Positions 7,930 to 16,789 of a stretch of DNA of 64,000 nucleotides are shown here, piece after piece. Source of the DNA: Sphingomonas sp. dw_22 (GTDB lineage Bacteria; Pseudomonadota; Alphaproteobacteria; Sphingomonadales; Sphingomonadaceae); the NCBI RefSeq assembly GCF_018449795.1, contig NZ_JAAVVE010000011.1:41111-105110 (forward strand), in the 5' to 3' direction. Both the position numbers and the translations under genes were made by a program. The notes below the pieces were generated by a model. It had not been told where the DNA came from and did no database searches. It saw nothing but the letters and a program-made list of their open reading frames with translations. Numbering within the stretch: position 1 is the first letter of the stretch; the number at the start of each line of letters is the position of its first letter.

Positions 7930-8444
7930 GCGCCGTCCTGCTTCGCCTTCTCGACGAAGCTCAGCCTGCCGTTGCGCTCGATGCGGACCATCGCGATCCG
8001 ATCGAGCGAGTCATAGCCGCGCTCGCGCAGATCCTCCTCCAGGTCGTGCATCGTCAGATGCTCGTCGCGCATGGCGGCATGGTCGATCACCCCGTCGCAC
8101 ACCAGCACGCGGTTGCGCCCCTTCACCAGTGCGCCGATCGCACGGGAGTGCATCGCCCCGAGCGAGAACAGCCAGTGCAGCGCGATCAGCGTCGCCATCG
8201 CCGCGAGCGACGGCAGGATCGGCGAGCCGCCGACGATCGCCCGCGCCGCGATCGAGCCGATCACGATCGCGATCACCACATCGAACGGCGTGCCGCGCCC
8301 CAGGAAACGCTTCTTGCCCAGCCGGATCAGCGCCAGCGTGGCGACATAGAGCAACGCCGCCCGCGCGGCCGCCTGCCCCATATCGATATGCGCGGTGCCG
8401 CTGCTCAGGCCCAGCAGGGCGGCCCAGGCATCGTTCCAGTTCAT
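7926..8444 (-). CDS. DUF421 (YetF-like) inner-membrane protein
   Basis: A 172-residue protein from the ATG at 8444. A TTG at 8465 would overlap the upstream stop as TTGA and add seven residues. N-terminal transmembrane helices (ARAALLYVATLALIRLG; FDVVIAIVIGSIAARAIVGG; LPSLAAMATLIALHWLFSLG) are followed by the cytosolic DUF421 domain with GRNRVLVCDGVIDHAAMRDEHLT and a LEEDLRERGY helix. GTPFDVVIAIVIGS is the family hallmark. Function is unknown; members affect spore or envelope properties in other bacteria. Probably coupled to the flavoprotein gene upstream. Confidence 0.88.
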   Translation of the reverse strand: MNWNDAWAALLGLSSGTAHIDMGQAAARAALLYVATLALIRLGKKRFLGRGTPFDVVIAIVIGSIAARAIVGGSPILPSLAAMATLIALHWLFSLGAMHSRAIGALVKGRNRVLVCDGVIDHAAMRDEHLTMHDLEEDLRERGYDSLDRIAMVRIERNGRLSFVEKAKQDGA

Positions 8445-8461
8445 GCCGCCGGGCGCAGGGT

Positions 8462-9865
8462 TCAATCGCCCGTCAGGATGCGATCGACGAGCTGCTTCAC
8501 GGTCGGCACGAACCCGTTCGAATAGAAGGGATCGCGCTTGAAATTATAGGCGCCGTGCCCCGCGAACATCAGGTTCTGCTCGACATCGCCGCCATGGGCG
8601 ATGTCCTGCAGCGTCTTCTGGATGCAGAAGCTGCGCGGATCGGCGAGCCGGCCGGTCGAGTTGGTCTCGCTGTCCGCCCAGGACGAGAACTGGCACTGGC
8701 TGAGGCAGCCCATGCAATCGGCCTGGTCCTTGCGGATGATCGCCTGTTCCTCGGGCGTGACGAAGACGAGCGTGTTGTCCGGCGTCTTGAGCGCGCTGGT
8801 GAAGCCCTCGCCGAACCACTGGCGCGCGCGCAGCAGGTCGTTGCGCGTCACCCAGAAATTCTTGCCCTTCACGCCCACGTCGAGCTGGAAGATGTGATCC
8901 CCGGCATGCTCGGTCGAATAGGCGATCTGCCGCTCGGATCGCGCTTCCAGGTTGCGCAGGAACGGATTGCGGACAGCGGACGAATAGAAGCCCGTCGGCG
9001 AGAAGCGATGCAGCAGCACCTCGCCTTCCTCAATATTGGTCAGCCGCGCCTTCCACTCCTCGGGAATCGGGCTTTCCCGGGTCAGCAGCGGCCGCGTCCC
9101 GAACTGGAACGCGATCTTGCCGAGCTCGGGATTGTCGATCCAGTCGTTCCAGTCGCGCAGATACCAGACGCCGCCGGCCATCACGATCGGCACATCGTCC
9201 GAAACGCCGCCCTCGCGCATCATCGCGCGCAGTTCCTTGACGCGCGGATAGGGATCCTGCGGCTGCAGCGGATCTTCGGCATTGGACAGGCCGTTATGCC
9301 CGCCGGCCAGCCAGGGATCCTCATAGACCACCGCTGCCAGCCATTCGCTCGCCTTGGAATAGGCGCGCTTCCACAGCGCCCGGAAGGCGCGGCCGGAGCT
9401 CACGATCGGCAGGTAATTGACGTTGTACGACGCCGCGATCTCGCTGAGCTTGTAGGGCATGCCCGCGCCGCAGGTGACGCCCGCCACCATGCCGCGCGTC
9501 CGCTCCAGCACGCCGTGCAGCACGCGCTGCGCGCCGCCCATCTCCCACAGCACGTTGATGTTGATCGCGCCCTTCCCGCCGGCGATCTCGAACGCCTTCT
9601 TCACCTGCTGGACGGCGCCCTCGATCGCATACTGGACCAGCTCCTCATGCCGCTCGCGGCGCGTGAGCGCGCGATAGATCTGCGGGACGATCTTCCCCTC
9701 GGCATCGTAGCTGTCGGCATTCACCGCGCTCACCGTGCCGATGCCGCCCGCGGCGGCCCAGGCGCCGGCGCTGGCATGATTGGTGGCAGCCACGCCCTTC
9801 CCACCCTCGACCAATGGCCAGACCTCGCGGCCGTTATAGTTGATGGGAGAAAGACCCTTGAACAA
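8462..9865 (-). CDS. Nitronate monooxygenase-like NAD(P)H/flavin oxidoreductase
   Basis: A 467-residue TIM-barrel flavoprotein of the 2-nitropropane dioxygenase family. The start is a TTG at 9865-9863 behind GGAGG with 5-nt spacing. Barrel landmarks include GVAATNHASAGAWAAAGGIG near the N-terminus, VAGVTCGAGMP, LPIVSSG, MAGGVW and FGTRPLLT (FMN phosphate region). The C-terminal ~100 residues are an extension over short family members and carry a cysteine cluster (CMGCLSQC, then FC). It probably oxidises nitronates or enoyl-type substrates; the actual substrate is unknown. Confidence 0.85.
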   Translation of the reverse strand: MFKGLSPINYNGREVWPLVEGGKGVAATNHASAGAWAAAGGIGTVSAVNADSYDAEGKIVPQIYRALTRRERHEELVQYAIEGAVQQVKKAFEIAGGKGAININVLWEMGGAQRVLHGVLERTRGMVAGVTCGAGMPYKLSEIAASYNVNYLPIVSSGRAFRALWKRAYSKASEWLAAVVYEDPWLAGGHNGLSNAEDPLQPQDPYPRVKELRAMMREGGVSDDVPIVMAGGVWYLRDWNDWIDNPELGKIAFQFGTRPLLTRESPIPEEWKARLTNIEEGEVLLHRFSPTGFYSSAVRNPFLRNLEARSERQIAYSTEHAGDHIFQLDVGVKGKNFWVTRNDLLRARQWFGEGFTSALKTPDNTLVFVTPEEQAIIRKDQADCMGCLSQCQFSSWADSETNSTGRLADPRSFCIQKTLQDIAHGGDVEQNLMFAGHGAYNFKRDPFYSNGFVPTVKQLVDRILTGD

Positions 9866-9930
9866 CGATACCTCCAGAAAAATTCCGCGCGACGCTAGCC
9901 GGAAGCGTCGCTACAAGCGAGTGGCAATCG

Positions 9931-11064
9931 TCAGCCGAGCACGCCCGGCCGGCCCATCGCCTCGCCATAAAGCCGCGCATAGGCCGCGACCATGTCTGCC
10001 TCATCGAACAACGCGCGGGCACGTTCCCGGTTCGCCTGGCCGATGTGCCGCGCCCCGTCCGGGTGCTTGGCCAGCGTGTCGAGCCGGTCGCGGATCGCCA
10101 CTTCGGTCCGCTCCGGCGCGAGATACATCTGATTGATCTCGGATACCATCGCCGGAATGTCCCCCACCCGTGGCGCCACCACCGGCAGCCCGGCCGCCAT
10201 CGCCTCGATCACCGAGATCGGCGCCTGCTCGCTCCTGGACGAAAGCGCGAAGATATCGAACAGCCCCATGTAACGATGTGGCTCGGGCAGGAATCCCGGC
10301 AGGATCACCTGGTCCTCGATCGCCATCGCCTCGGCCGCATCTAGGATCGCCTGGCGCTCCGGCCCCTCCCCGATGATGACGAGCTTGAACCGCGCGCTCA
10401 TCCCCGCCGCCGCGCGCACCAGCATCGGCAGATCCTTGACCGGGCGCAGCCCCGCCAGGCAGCCGATGAACATCTCCCCAGGCCGCCGCTTCTGGAGCTC
10501 GGGGATCAGCGAGGGATCGGGCTTCTGCGCATAGAGCGCGGTCGGCACGCCGTTAGCGATGCGCCGGATCCGCTCGGGCGGCTGCTTCCAATGCTTGAGC
10601 GCCACCCGCTCGAGCACCGCAGACGGCACCACCAGCGCATGGGCGGCAGGCAGCGCGATCCGGCGATACATGTTGCGCACCGGGTTCAGCCGCTCGGCCT
10701 CGTCGGCGTTGAAGCCGTCCTCGTGATGGATGACCGGCGGCAGTCCCTTGCCGAACACCCGCGCCGCCATCACCCCGTCGATCGCGCCCCAATTATAGGT
10801 CAGCACCAGGTCGAAGCGCCGCATGAACCGCGCGATCGCCTCATAGCGCCTGACCGAGGGCTTGCCGGAGAGCGGCGGCGGATCGAGCGCGATCTCGTAC
10901 TTGATCCCTTTGGCGATATAGTCCCGCGCGCCGAGCTGGTCGGGCATCGCCGAGACGATCATATGCCGCGCCCTGTCGCCGAACGCATTCATCAGCCGCA
11001 CGGCGCGCGCTTCCTTGCCGCCCAGCGCGAAGGTGGAGTGGAGGTGAAGGACGTGGATCGACAT
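9931..11064 (-). CDS. Family 4 glycosyltransferase
   Basis: A 377-residue GT-B enzyme that transfers a sugar from a nucleotide donor to a glycan or lipid acceptor. The N-terminal domain has the glycine loop LHSTFALGGKEARAVRLM; the C-terminal donor domain has GLRPVKDLPMLVRA, the IIGEGPERQAI strand and the EX7E-type SEQAPISVIEAMAAGLPVVA. No signal peptide. No cluster of sugar genes surrounds it, so the product (exopolysaccharide, lipopolysaccharide or glycolipid) cannot be told. Its start lies opposite a truncated exported-protein gene. Confidence 0.88.
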   Translation of the reverse strand: MSIHVLHLHSTFALGGKEARAVRLMNAFGDRARHMIVSAMPDQLGARDYIAKGIKYEIALDPPPLSGKPSVRRYEAIARFMRRFDLVLTYNWGAIDGVMAARVFGKGLPPVIHHEDGFNADEAERLNPVRNMYRRIALPAAHALVVPSAVLERVALKHWKQPPERIRRIANGVPTALYAQKPDPSLIPELQKRRPGEMFIGCLAGLRPVKDLPMLVRAAAGMSARFKLVIIGEGPERQAILDAAEAMAIEDQVILPGFLPEPHRYMGLFDIFALSSRSEQAPISVIEAMAAGLPVVAPRVGDIPAMVSEINQMYLAPERTEVAIRDRLDTLAKHPDGARHIGQANRERARALFDEADMVAAYARLYGEAMGRPGVLG

Positions 11065-11161
11065 GGAGGCGCGACTTAGCTCTCTCTTGCGCCTGCGTCA
11101 CCCGGTGATGGAAGCGACCCCATTCTGCGCTGGGACAGGTCGGATCGAGCGGGGGAAAGAG

Positions 11162-11552
11162 ATGCAGAAAGATTTTCGTGTGATCACGTGCGCTGCGATG
11201 GCCTGTTGCGCCACGCTGCCTGTCACAGCGCAAACCAGTGCGGCAGCCACGCGCGAATGCCCGATCGCCGCGACAAGAAACATCGGCAAATTGCAGGCTT
11301 TACTTAGCCGCCGCGCCGTCGAAATCGTCGAGCGGGCAAGCACTTCCAGTTGGAATTGCGATACCCATCTGCGCGCGCTGCTTGCTCCCGAGGCCGAGTT
11401 CGATCTGGGCTCGGGCGACGTCGGGCGCCCCATGGGCACCGGTCCTGCGGGCGCCCATGCACTCGCTACCGGAATGAAGGCAGATTCGTTCCGCTTTCTC
11501 AGCTGGAGCAGCATTCCGATGGAAATCGAGGGAATTGCGGGCATCGGTTGCA
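11162..11552 (+). pseudogene. Exported protein, 3' end apparently lost to a dispersed repeat
   Basis: The ATG at 11162 has GGGGAAAGAG upstream and opens a signal peptide (MQKDFRVITCAAMACCATLP, cleavage near TAQ). The mature part runs about 100 residues (TRECPIAATRNIGK..., RASTSSWNCDTHLRALL, GPAGAHALATGMKADSFRFL). At about 11550 the reading frame enters the ATGTAGGATTTG element; its continuation to a stop at 12022 crosses both repeat motifs and the antisense 3' end of the hydrolase gene, so it is unlikely to be native. The mature domain vaguely recalls NTF2/SnoaL-like folds. A truncated but expressed gene cannot be excluded. Confidence 0.5.
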
Positions 11553-11596
11553 ATGTAGGATTTGACCTGCAACCCTCTGCGGGCTCTTTCTCATCG
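11553..11596 (+). repeat. Dispersed 44-bp ATGTAGGATTTG element, copy B
   Basis: Same 44-bp length and ends as copy A at 905, about 80% identical by eye. Here it interrupts the end of an exported-protein reading frame. A paired GTCAAC motif follows at 11709. Confidence 0.75.
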
Positions 11597-11708
11597 CGAA
11601 TATTATCCAGCCACGAGCGGCCTCGCGCGCGGGGAACCGGTGGCTCCAGGGTATCCTGGCTACCGCCCGAGCGGCAAAATTCGGGAAGGAATGTTTTTCC
11701 GCATAGCG

Positions 11709-11727
11709 GGTGTCAACTGTGTCAACC
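11709..11727 (+). repeat. 19-bp paired GTGTCAAC motif, copy B
   Basis: GGTGTCAACTGTGTCAACC lies 21 bp beyond the stop of the leftward hydrolase gene, the same position relative to a 3' end as copy A at 1033. Confidence 0.75.
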
Positions 11728-11748
11728 TAACGGCGCTTTTAACCCGGC

Positions 11749-12618
11749 TCAGGACGCCACTTTCGCCAGCAATCGCGCGATCCCCGCGACCGCTTCCGGC
11801 TCGTCGAGCGTCGGCGCATGGCCCACGCCCGGCACCGTCACCAGCTCCGCGCCCGGCACCCGCGCGATCATCTTCTCCGCCGTCGCGGCGCTCAGGATAT
11901 CCGAACGCTCACCGCGCACCACCAGCAGCGGATGCCCGCCCAGCGCGTCGATCGTCGGCCACATGTCCGGCCCGGCCTCGTTGCCCGGCACACGGAAGGG
12001 CTCGGCGATTTTCATGTCGTAATCGAGCACGATCCGCCCCGAGCTGTTCACCCGGTAGAGGTGCTTCGCCATGCGCAGCCAGTCCTCGATCCCGTAATCG
12101 GGATAGACGTCGCCATTGCTCTCAGCCACCGATCGGGCGGCGTGCATCCAGGTCGGGTGCCACACCGACTTGCCGACATAGGTGCGGATCCGCGCCAGCC
12201 CCGCCGGATCGAGCTCGGGGCCGACATCGTTCAGCACCACGCCCGCCAGCCTGCCGCCGTCGGTAGCCGCCAGCAGCATCGTCACGATCCCGCCCAGCGA
12301 CGTCCCCACCGCGACGAACTTCGCGATCCCCAGCTCGGCCAGCAGCGCCTCGACATCCTGGAGATAGACCAGAGGCACATAGGTCATCGGATCCTTGGCA
12401 TATCCGCTCTCGCCGCGCCCGCGGAACTCGACGCAGATCACCCGCCAGTCGCCCGCCAGCCGCTCGGCCAGCACCTCGTAATCGCGCGCGTTGCGGGTCA
12501 GCCCCGGAAAGCAGATCAGCGGCGGCTTGTCCGCCGGCCCCGCATAATCGCGATAATGCAGCCGCAGGCCGTCCTTGGACCACCAATAGCCGTTCGAATA
12601 GTTGCGCCGCTCGCCCAT
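11749..12618 (-). CDS. Alpha/beta-fold hydrolase
   Basis: A 289-residue protein; the ATG at 12618-12616 has a G-rich ribosome site. The fold shows the oxyanion strand LICFPGLTRNARDYE, the GRGESGYA turn, the nucleophile elbow VGTSLGGIV (Ser nucleophile), a late acid in VRGERSDIL and the catalytic His in VPGVGHAPTL. It is a serine esterase/lyase-type enzyme of unknown substrate; the N-terminal SNGYWWSKDGLRLHYRDY segment is common among proteobacterial members. It is divergent from selO with only 18 bp between start codons, so promoters must lie inside the opposing genes. Confidence 0.88.
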   Translation of the reverse strand: MGERRNYSNGYWWSKDGLRLHYRDYAGPADKPPLICFPGLTRNARDYEVLAERLAGDWRVICVEFRGRGESGYAKDPMTYVPLVYLQDVEALLAELGIAKFVAVGTSLGGIVTMLLAATDGGRLAGVVLNDVGPELDPAGLARIRTYVGKSVWHPTWMHAARSVAESNGDVYPDYGIEDWLRMAKHLYRVNSSGRIVLDYDMKIAEPFRVPGNEAGPDMWPTIDALGGHPLLVVRGERSDILSAATAEKMIARVPGAELVTVPGVGHAPTLDEPEAVAGIARLLAKVAS

Positions 12619-12636
12619 TGCCCCCCATATCGCCGC

Positions 12637-13992
12637 ATGGCCTTCTCTCCGCAACAGGCGATCCTCGAACTCGGCGATGCGTTCTACGATCCGGTCCATC
12701 CCGCCCGGTTCCCGAAACAGATCCTCCGCTTCCGCAACGATCGCGCCGCCGCAAGCGTCGGCCTCGACGGCCTGAGCGACACAGAGTGGCTGGCCCATTT
12801 CGCCCGCTTCGAGCCGCTCCCCGGCAGCCTCGAACAGCCGCTGGCCCAGCGCTATCACGGCCACCAGTTCCGCGTGTACAATCCCGAGATCGGCGACGGC
12901 CGCGGCTTCCTGTTCGCGCAGATGACCGACGACCAGGGCCGCTTGATGGACCTCGGCACCAAGGGCTCGGGCCAGACGCCGCACAGCCGCTTCGGCGACG
13001 GCCGCCTGACGCTCAAGGGCGGCGTCCGCGAGATCCTCGCCACCGAGATGCTGGAGGCGCTCGGCGTGGAGACCTCCCGCACCTTCTCGCTGGTCGAGAC
13101 CGGCGAGGAGCTGCATCGCGGCGACGAACCCTCGCCTACCCGCTCCTCGGTGCTGGTGCGGCTCAGCCACGGCCATATCCGCATCGGCACCTTCCAGCGC
13201 CTCGCCCATTTCGGCGAGACCGAGGCGATCGCGAAGCTCACCGCCTATGTCCTGCGCCATTATTACGGCGAAGAAGCGGGTGACAACGCTCCCACCCGCC
13301 TGCTCGCCCATGTCGTCGCGCGCACCGCGCGGCTGGCGGCCCAGTATATGGCCGCGGGCTTCGTCCATGGCGTGCTCAACAGCGACAATATCAACGTGAC
13401 CGGCGAGAGCTTCGACTACGGCCCCTGGCGCTTCGCGCCGATCTGGGCACCGCGTTTCACCGCCGCCTATTTCGATCATGCCGGGCTCTATGCCTATGCC
13501 CGCCAGCCCGAGGCGATCTATTGGGACGCGGCCCAGCTCGCCAGCGCGCTCAGCCTGGTCGCGCCCGAGGATTCGCTGGTCGCCGCGCTCGACGGCTTTC
13601 CGGACGCCTATCACCGCGAATCCGCCACTGCGATCCTCTGGCGGCTCGGTGTCCTCCCCCGCGATCCCGAGCAGGACCGCGCGCTCGCCCAGACGGTGGA
13701 GCAGACCCTCGCCGCGACCGACTCCCCGATCGACCTCTTCTATTTCGACGTCTTCGGCGGCGTTCTGCCCACAAGCTATGGCGAGCCCTTCGCTCAGCTA
13801 CGCGCGCAACTCGCCCCCTATCGGCCGCGAAAGCCGCGCGATCACCCCTATTGGTCCGATCCGGAGCCCTGCGCGATGCTGATCGACGAGGTAGAGGCGA
13901 TCTGGGCGCGGATCGCCGAGCAGGACGACTGGTCGATACTCCATGCCAAGGTCGCCGCGATCCGCCGCATGGGCGAAGCCCTGAAAGCATAG
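12637..13992 (+). CDS. selO: SelO/YdiU family protein adenylyltransferase (pseudokinase fold)
   Basis: A 451-residue member of the SelO family, kinase-fold enzymes that transfer AMP from ATP to Ser/Thr/Tyr of proteins, including redox proteins. Diagnostic segments are RYHGHQFRVYNPEIGDGRG (nucleotide loop), DLGTKGSGQTPHSR (Lys), LKGGVREILATEMLEALGV and the metal-binding HGVLNSDNINVTGESFDYGPW. It lacks the C-terminal selenocysteine/cysteine tail of some members, and is slightly shorter than the Escherichia coli protein. A hairpin at 14011 probably ends its transcript. Confidence 0.93.
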   Translation: MAFSPQQAILELGDAFYDPVHPARFPKQILRFRNDRAAASVGLDGLSDTEWLAHFARFEPLPGSLEQPLAQRYHGHQFRVYNPEIGDGRGFLFAQMTDDQGRLMDLGTKGSGQTPHSRFGDGRLTLKGGVREILATEMLEALGVETSRTFSLVETGEELHRGDEPSPTRSSVLVRLSHGHIRIGTFQRLAHFGETEAIAKLTAYVLRHYYGEEAGDNAPTRLLAHVVARTARLAAQYMAAGFVHGVLNSDNINVTGESFDYGPWRFAPIWAPRFTAAYFDHAGLYAYARQPEAIYWDAAQLASALSLVAPEDSLVAALDGFPDAYHRESATAILWRLGVLPRDPEQDRALAQTVEQTLAATDSPIDLFYFDVFGGVLPTSYGEPFAQLRAQLAPYRPRKPRDHPYWSDPEPCAMLIDEVEAIWARIAEQDDWSILHAKVAAIRRMGEALKA

Positions 13993-14010
13993 CATCGTCG
14001 GAAGGAGGAA

Positions 14011-14029
14011 TAGGCCAGGCTCTGGCCTA
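14011..14029 (+). terminator. Hairpin after selO, likely terminator
   Basis: A perfect 8-bp stem (TAGGCCAG/CTGGCCTA) with a 3-nt loop, 18 bp past the selO stop. The following sequence is only mildly T-rich (GCTTTCCAATTT), so termination may be weak. Confidence 0.5.
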
Positions 14030-14087
14030 GCTTTCCAATTTCGTGCAAGAGCGCGAGACCATTTCAAGGCACGTTAACCAAAACCGA

Positions 14088-15503
14088 ATGTCCGGACAGG
14101 AAATCATCTCCACCGAACCCGCGACCGGCGCCATATTGTGGCGCCAGATGGCGGGCGATGCCGACACCGAAGTCGCGATCGCGCGGCGGAGCTGGGCCGA
14201 ATGGGCCGCGCGCCCGCTCGCCTATCGGATCGAGGCGCTGCGCCGCTTCGCCAATGTGGTACGGCAGAAGTCCGATGCCTTCGCCGATCTGCTCGCGCGC
14301 GAGACCGGCAAGCCGCTCTGGGAAGCCCGCACCGAAGTCGAGACGGTGATCGCCAAGGTCGATATCTCGGTGACCGCCTATTCCGAGCGCACCGGACAGC
14401 GCCGCGTCGACGCGCCGATGAACTCGCGGCTGGCGCTCCGCCACAAGCCGCACGGCGTGCTCGCGGTGCTCGGCCCCTATAATTTCCCGGCGCACCTGCC
14501 GAACGGTCATATCGTCCCCGCGCTGCTCGCCGGCAACGCCGTCGTCTTCAAGCCGTCGGAGAAGACCCCGGCCTCGGGCGCGTTCCTGGTCGATTGCTTC
14601 CATGCCGCCGGCATTCCCGAAGGCTGTGTCCGGCTGCTGATCGGCGGCCCCGATCAGGGCAAGGCACTCGCCGGCCATCCCGATATCGACGGGCTGCTCT
14701 TCACCGGTTCCGCCAATACCGGCATCGCGCTCAACCGCCAGTTCGCCACCCGGCCCGAGAAGATCCTCGCGCTGGAGATGGGCGGCAACAATCCGATCGT
14801 CGTGTGGAACACGCCCGATCTCTATGCGGCGGCCGTGCTCGTGATCCAGTCGGCCTTCACCACCTCCGGCCAGCGCTGCACCGCCGCGCGGCGCCTGATC
14901 GTCGACCAGAATCTCTTCGACCCGCTGATGGCGGAGATCAACAAGCTGATCGGCCGACTCATCATCGGTGAGCCCCATGCCGATCCCCAACCCTTCATGG
15001 GACCGGTGATCGACAATGACGCGGCCGACATGCTCACCGAGAGCTTCGTCGCCCTGCTCACCCGGGGCGGCCGGCCGCTGCGCCACATGGAGCGCCCGAT
15101 CGAGAACCGCCCGTTCCTGACTCCGGGCGTGATCGACATGACCGAGGCCAGCGAGAAGCCCGATATCGAGCTGTTCGGCCCGATCCTCCAGGTCTATCGC
15201 GCCGAAACCTTCGAGGCGGCGATCGCCGAGGCCAACGACACGCGCTACGGCCTCTCCGCCAGCCTGGTGAGCCAGGATCCGCGACTCTACGACCAGTTCT
15301 GGGCCAATATCCGCGCCGGAATCGTCAACTGGAACAAGCCGACCAACGGCGCATCGTCGGCCGCCCCGTTCGGCGGCATCGGCTGGTCGGGCAATCACCG
15401 CCCCAGCGCCTATTATGCCGCGGATTATTGCGCCTATCCGGTGGTCAGCTCCGAATCCGATCAGGCGCGCGCCGCCATGGGCGTGGGCCTACGCGACGCC
15501 TAA
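14088..15503 (+). CDS. astD: Succinylglutamate-semialdehyde dehydrogenase
   Basis: A 471-residue aldehyde dehydrogenase of the AstD branch, which oxidises N-succinylglutamate 5-semialdehyde to N-succinylglutamate with NAD+ in the arginine succinyltransferase pathway. GPYNFPAHLPNGHIVPALLAGN is the AstD cofactor signature; Glu230 (LEMGGNNP) and Cys264 (SGQRCTAARR) are catalytic; KPTNGASSAAPFGGIGWSGNHRPSA is diagnostic at the C-terminus. The start at 14088 gives the expected N-terminus (a GTG at 14043 is possible). The other ast genes are not in the window. Confidence 0.92.
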   Translation: MSGQEIISTEPATGAILWRQMAGDADTEVAIARRSWAEWAARPLAYRIEALRRFANVVRQKSDAFADLLARETGKPLWEARTEVETVIAKVDISVTAYSERTGQRRVDAPMNSRLALRHKPHGVLAVLGPYNFPAHLPNGHIVPALLAGNAVVFKPSEKTPASGAFLVDCFHAAGIPEGCVRLLIGGPDQGKALAGHPDIDGLLFTGSANTGIALNRQFATRPEKILALEMGGNNPIVVWNTPDLYAAAVLVIQSAFTTSGQRCTAARRLIVDQNLFDPLMAEINKLIGRLIIGEPHADPQPFMGPVIDNDAADMLTESFVALLTRGGRPLRHMERPIENRPFLTPGVIDMTEASEKPDIELFGPILQVYRAETFEAAIAEANDTRYGLSASLVSQDPRLYDQFWANIRAGIVNWNKPTNGASSAAPFGGIGWSGNHRPSAYYAADYCAYPVVSSESDQARAAMGVGLRDA

Positions 15504-16609
15504 GCCGTCGCGACCGCAATCCGCCGCACTTCCGGCAGCCGTCCATTCAGCAGCAGCGACAGGGCCGGCGAACGCGCGACCAGCCGGAAGTGCAGCGCAT
15601 AGCAGAAAACGGCCGTAAAGCTCACCGCCGCCGCATATTGGAGATAGGGATTCACGCCCCAGGGCCGCACCGCCGCGTTGATCGCGACCAGCACCGGATA
15701 GTGGAGCATGTAGATCGTGAAGGACGCCGCGCACAGGCGATCCATCACGGGCGGCACCTGGCGAGTCGTCAGCGCCGAACGCAGGATCAGCGCGGCTGCG
15801 GCCGGCGGGCAGACCACGCTCAGCAACCACCGCATCGTGCCGTCCCAATCATTGCCGGCGACAGGCTCCGCGATGAAGCAGAGCAGCGCCGCAGCCGCGG
15901 CCAGCGCCAATATCGTGATCGGCACGGCGACGGTGCCGAGCATCGCCACCCGGAACGCACGGGAAAGACCCAGCAGAAAGCCCAGGAAATAGAGCGGCAT
16001 ATAGCCGATGATCGACCCCAGTTGCAGCAGCATCGACCAATGGGCTTCCGGCGCGAAATCGAATGTTGCCTTCAGCGCCATGCCGGTCAGCACCAGCGAA
16101 ACCGCGCTCATGACCGTAAGCACCCGCGTCTGCCCCTGCACGCAAAGCCACCGCAACAGACGCGCCGAACGGCGCCGATCGATCCGCGTGAACAGCAAAT
16201 ACGCGATCGGCTGGTAGAGCAGCAGCGCGAACAGGAACCAGAGGTGGTGCCAGTCGAACAGCGCGATCCCCGCGGCCTGCGCGGGATCGATCGCGCCGCG
16301 CATGATCGCCGCGATGATCGGGCTGAGCGCCAGGATGCCGAACAGTGCCGGAACCCCCACCCGCACGCTCTGTTTCCCGAACCAGTCGATCGGCCGGCGG
16401 CGCGTCATCACCAAGGCTGCGAGCATCCCGGAAATCGCGAAAAAGGCCCCCATCCGAAACGCCGCCGATATCCATGCCATCCCCTCGAACAGGCGCAAAT
16501 GCTCCGACAGCACCGATCCATGGACCAGCAGCCCGCCAAGCATCAGCGCCGCCCGCCAGGCGTTCAGGCCGGCGATCCGGCCCTGGATGCTGAATTCCCC
16601 CTTCGCCAT
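15500..16609 (-). CDS. Acyltransferase-3 family membrane protein
   Basis: About 369 residues from the ATG at 16609; a GTG at 16648 would add 13 residues. RIAGLNAWRAALMLGGLLVHGS is the usual first segment with the conserved Arg and His; FRMGAFFAISGMLAALV and DWHHLWFLFALLLYQPIAYLLF follow, with about ten transmembrane helices in all. Such enzymes acylate sugars of lipopolysaccharide, exopolysaccharide, Nod factors or other periplasmic targets. No glycan cluster lies beside it, so its target is unknown. The stop overlaps that of astD (convergent). Confidence 0.87.
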   Translation of the reverse strand: MAKGEFSIQGRIAGLNAWRAALMLGGLLVHGSVLSEHLRLFEGMAWISAAFRMGAFFAISGMLAALVMTRRRPIDWFGKQSVRVGVPALFGILALSPIIAAIMRGAIDPAQAAGIALFDWHHLWFLFALLLYQPIAYLLFTRIDRRRSARLLRWLCVQGQTRVLTVMSAVSLVLTGMALKATFDFAPEAHWSMLLQLGSIIGYMPLYFLGFLLGLSRAFRVAMLGTVAVPITILALAAAAALLCFIAEPVAGNDWDGTMRWLLSVVCPPAAAALILRSALTTRQVPPVMDRLCAASFTIYMLHYPVLVAINAAVRPWGVNPYLQYAAAVSFTAVFCYALHFRLVARSPALSLLLNGRLPEVRRIAVATA

Positions 16610-16674
16610 CTCAGGTCTTGCCGATCGGTCCCATAGGCGGTTCTCCACGGAACCTATCCACCCGAAGCGACTAA

Positions 16675-16756
16675 GGCCCGCTTAACGCGAGGCGGGCCAC
16701 CACCTTCAGCTTGGCGATAGATCGCCTAAACCCGGCCCAAGCAACCTTCGGGTTGC
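16675..16756 (+). promoter_or_regulatory. Three inverted repeats in the cobA leader
   Basis: Within ~115 bp upstream of cobA lie a hairpin GGCCCGC/GCGGGCC (16675-16698), a near-operator palindrome GGCGAT-AG-ATCGCC (16713-16726) and a GCAACC-TTCG-GGTTGC tetraloop hairpin (16741-16756). The first may end the leftward upstream region; the second is a good size for a dimeric repressor or activator of the sulfate operon; the third sits just before the ribosome-site region. Functions are inferred from position only. Confidence 0.4.
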
Positions 16757-16789
16757 CCCCGGCGCCGCGGCGGCCCATTGGCTCCTCTC

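Noticed and set aside
11749..13614. Single 621-codon leftward frame joining the hydrolase with upstream sequence
   Set aside because: The hydrolase fold begins at 12618; the upstream part is antisense to SelO and has no domain.
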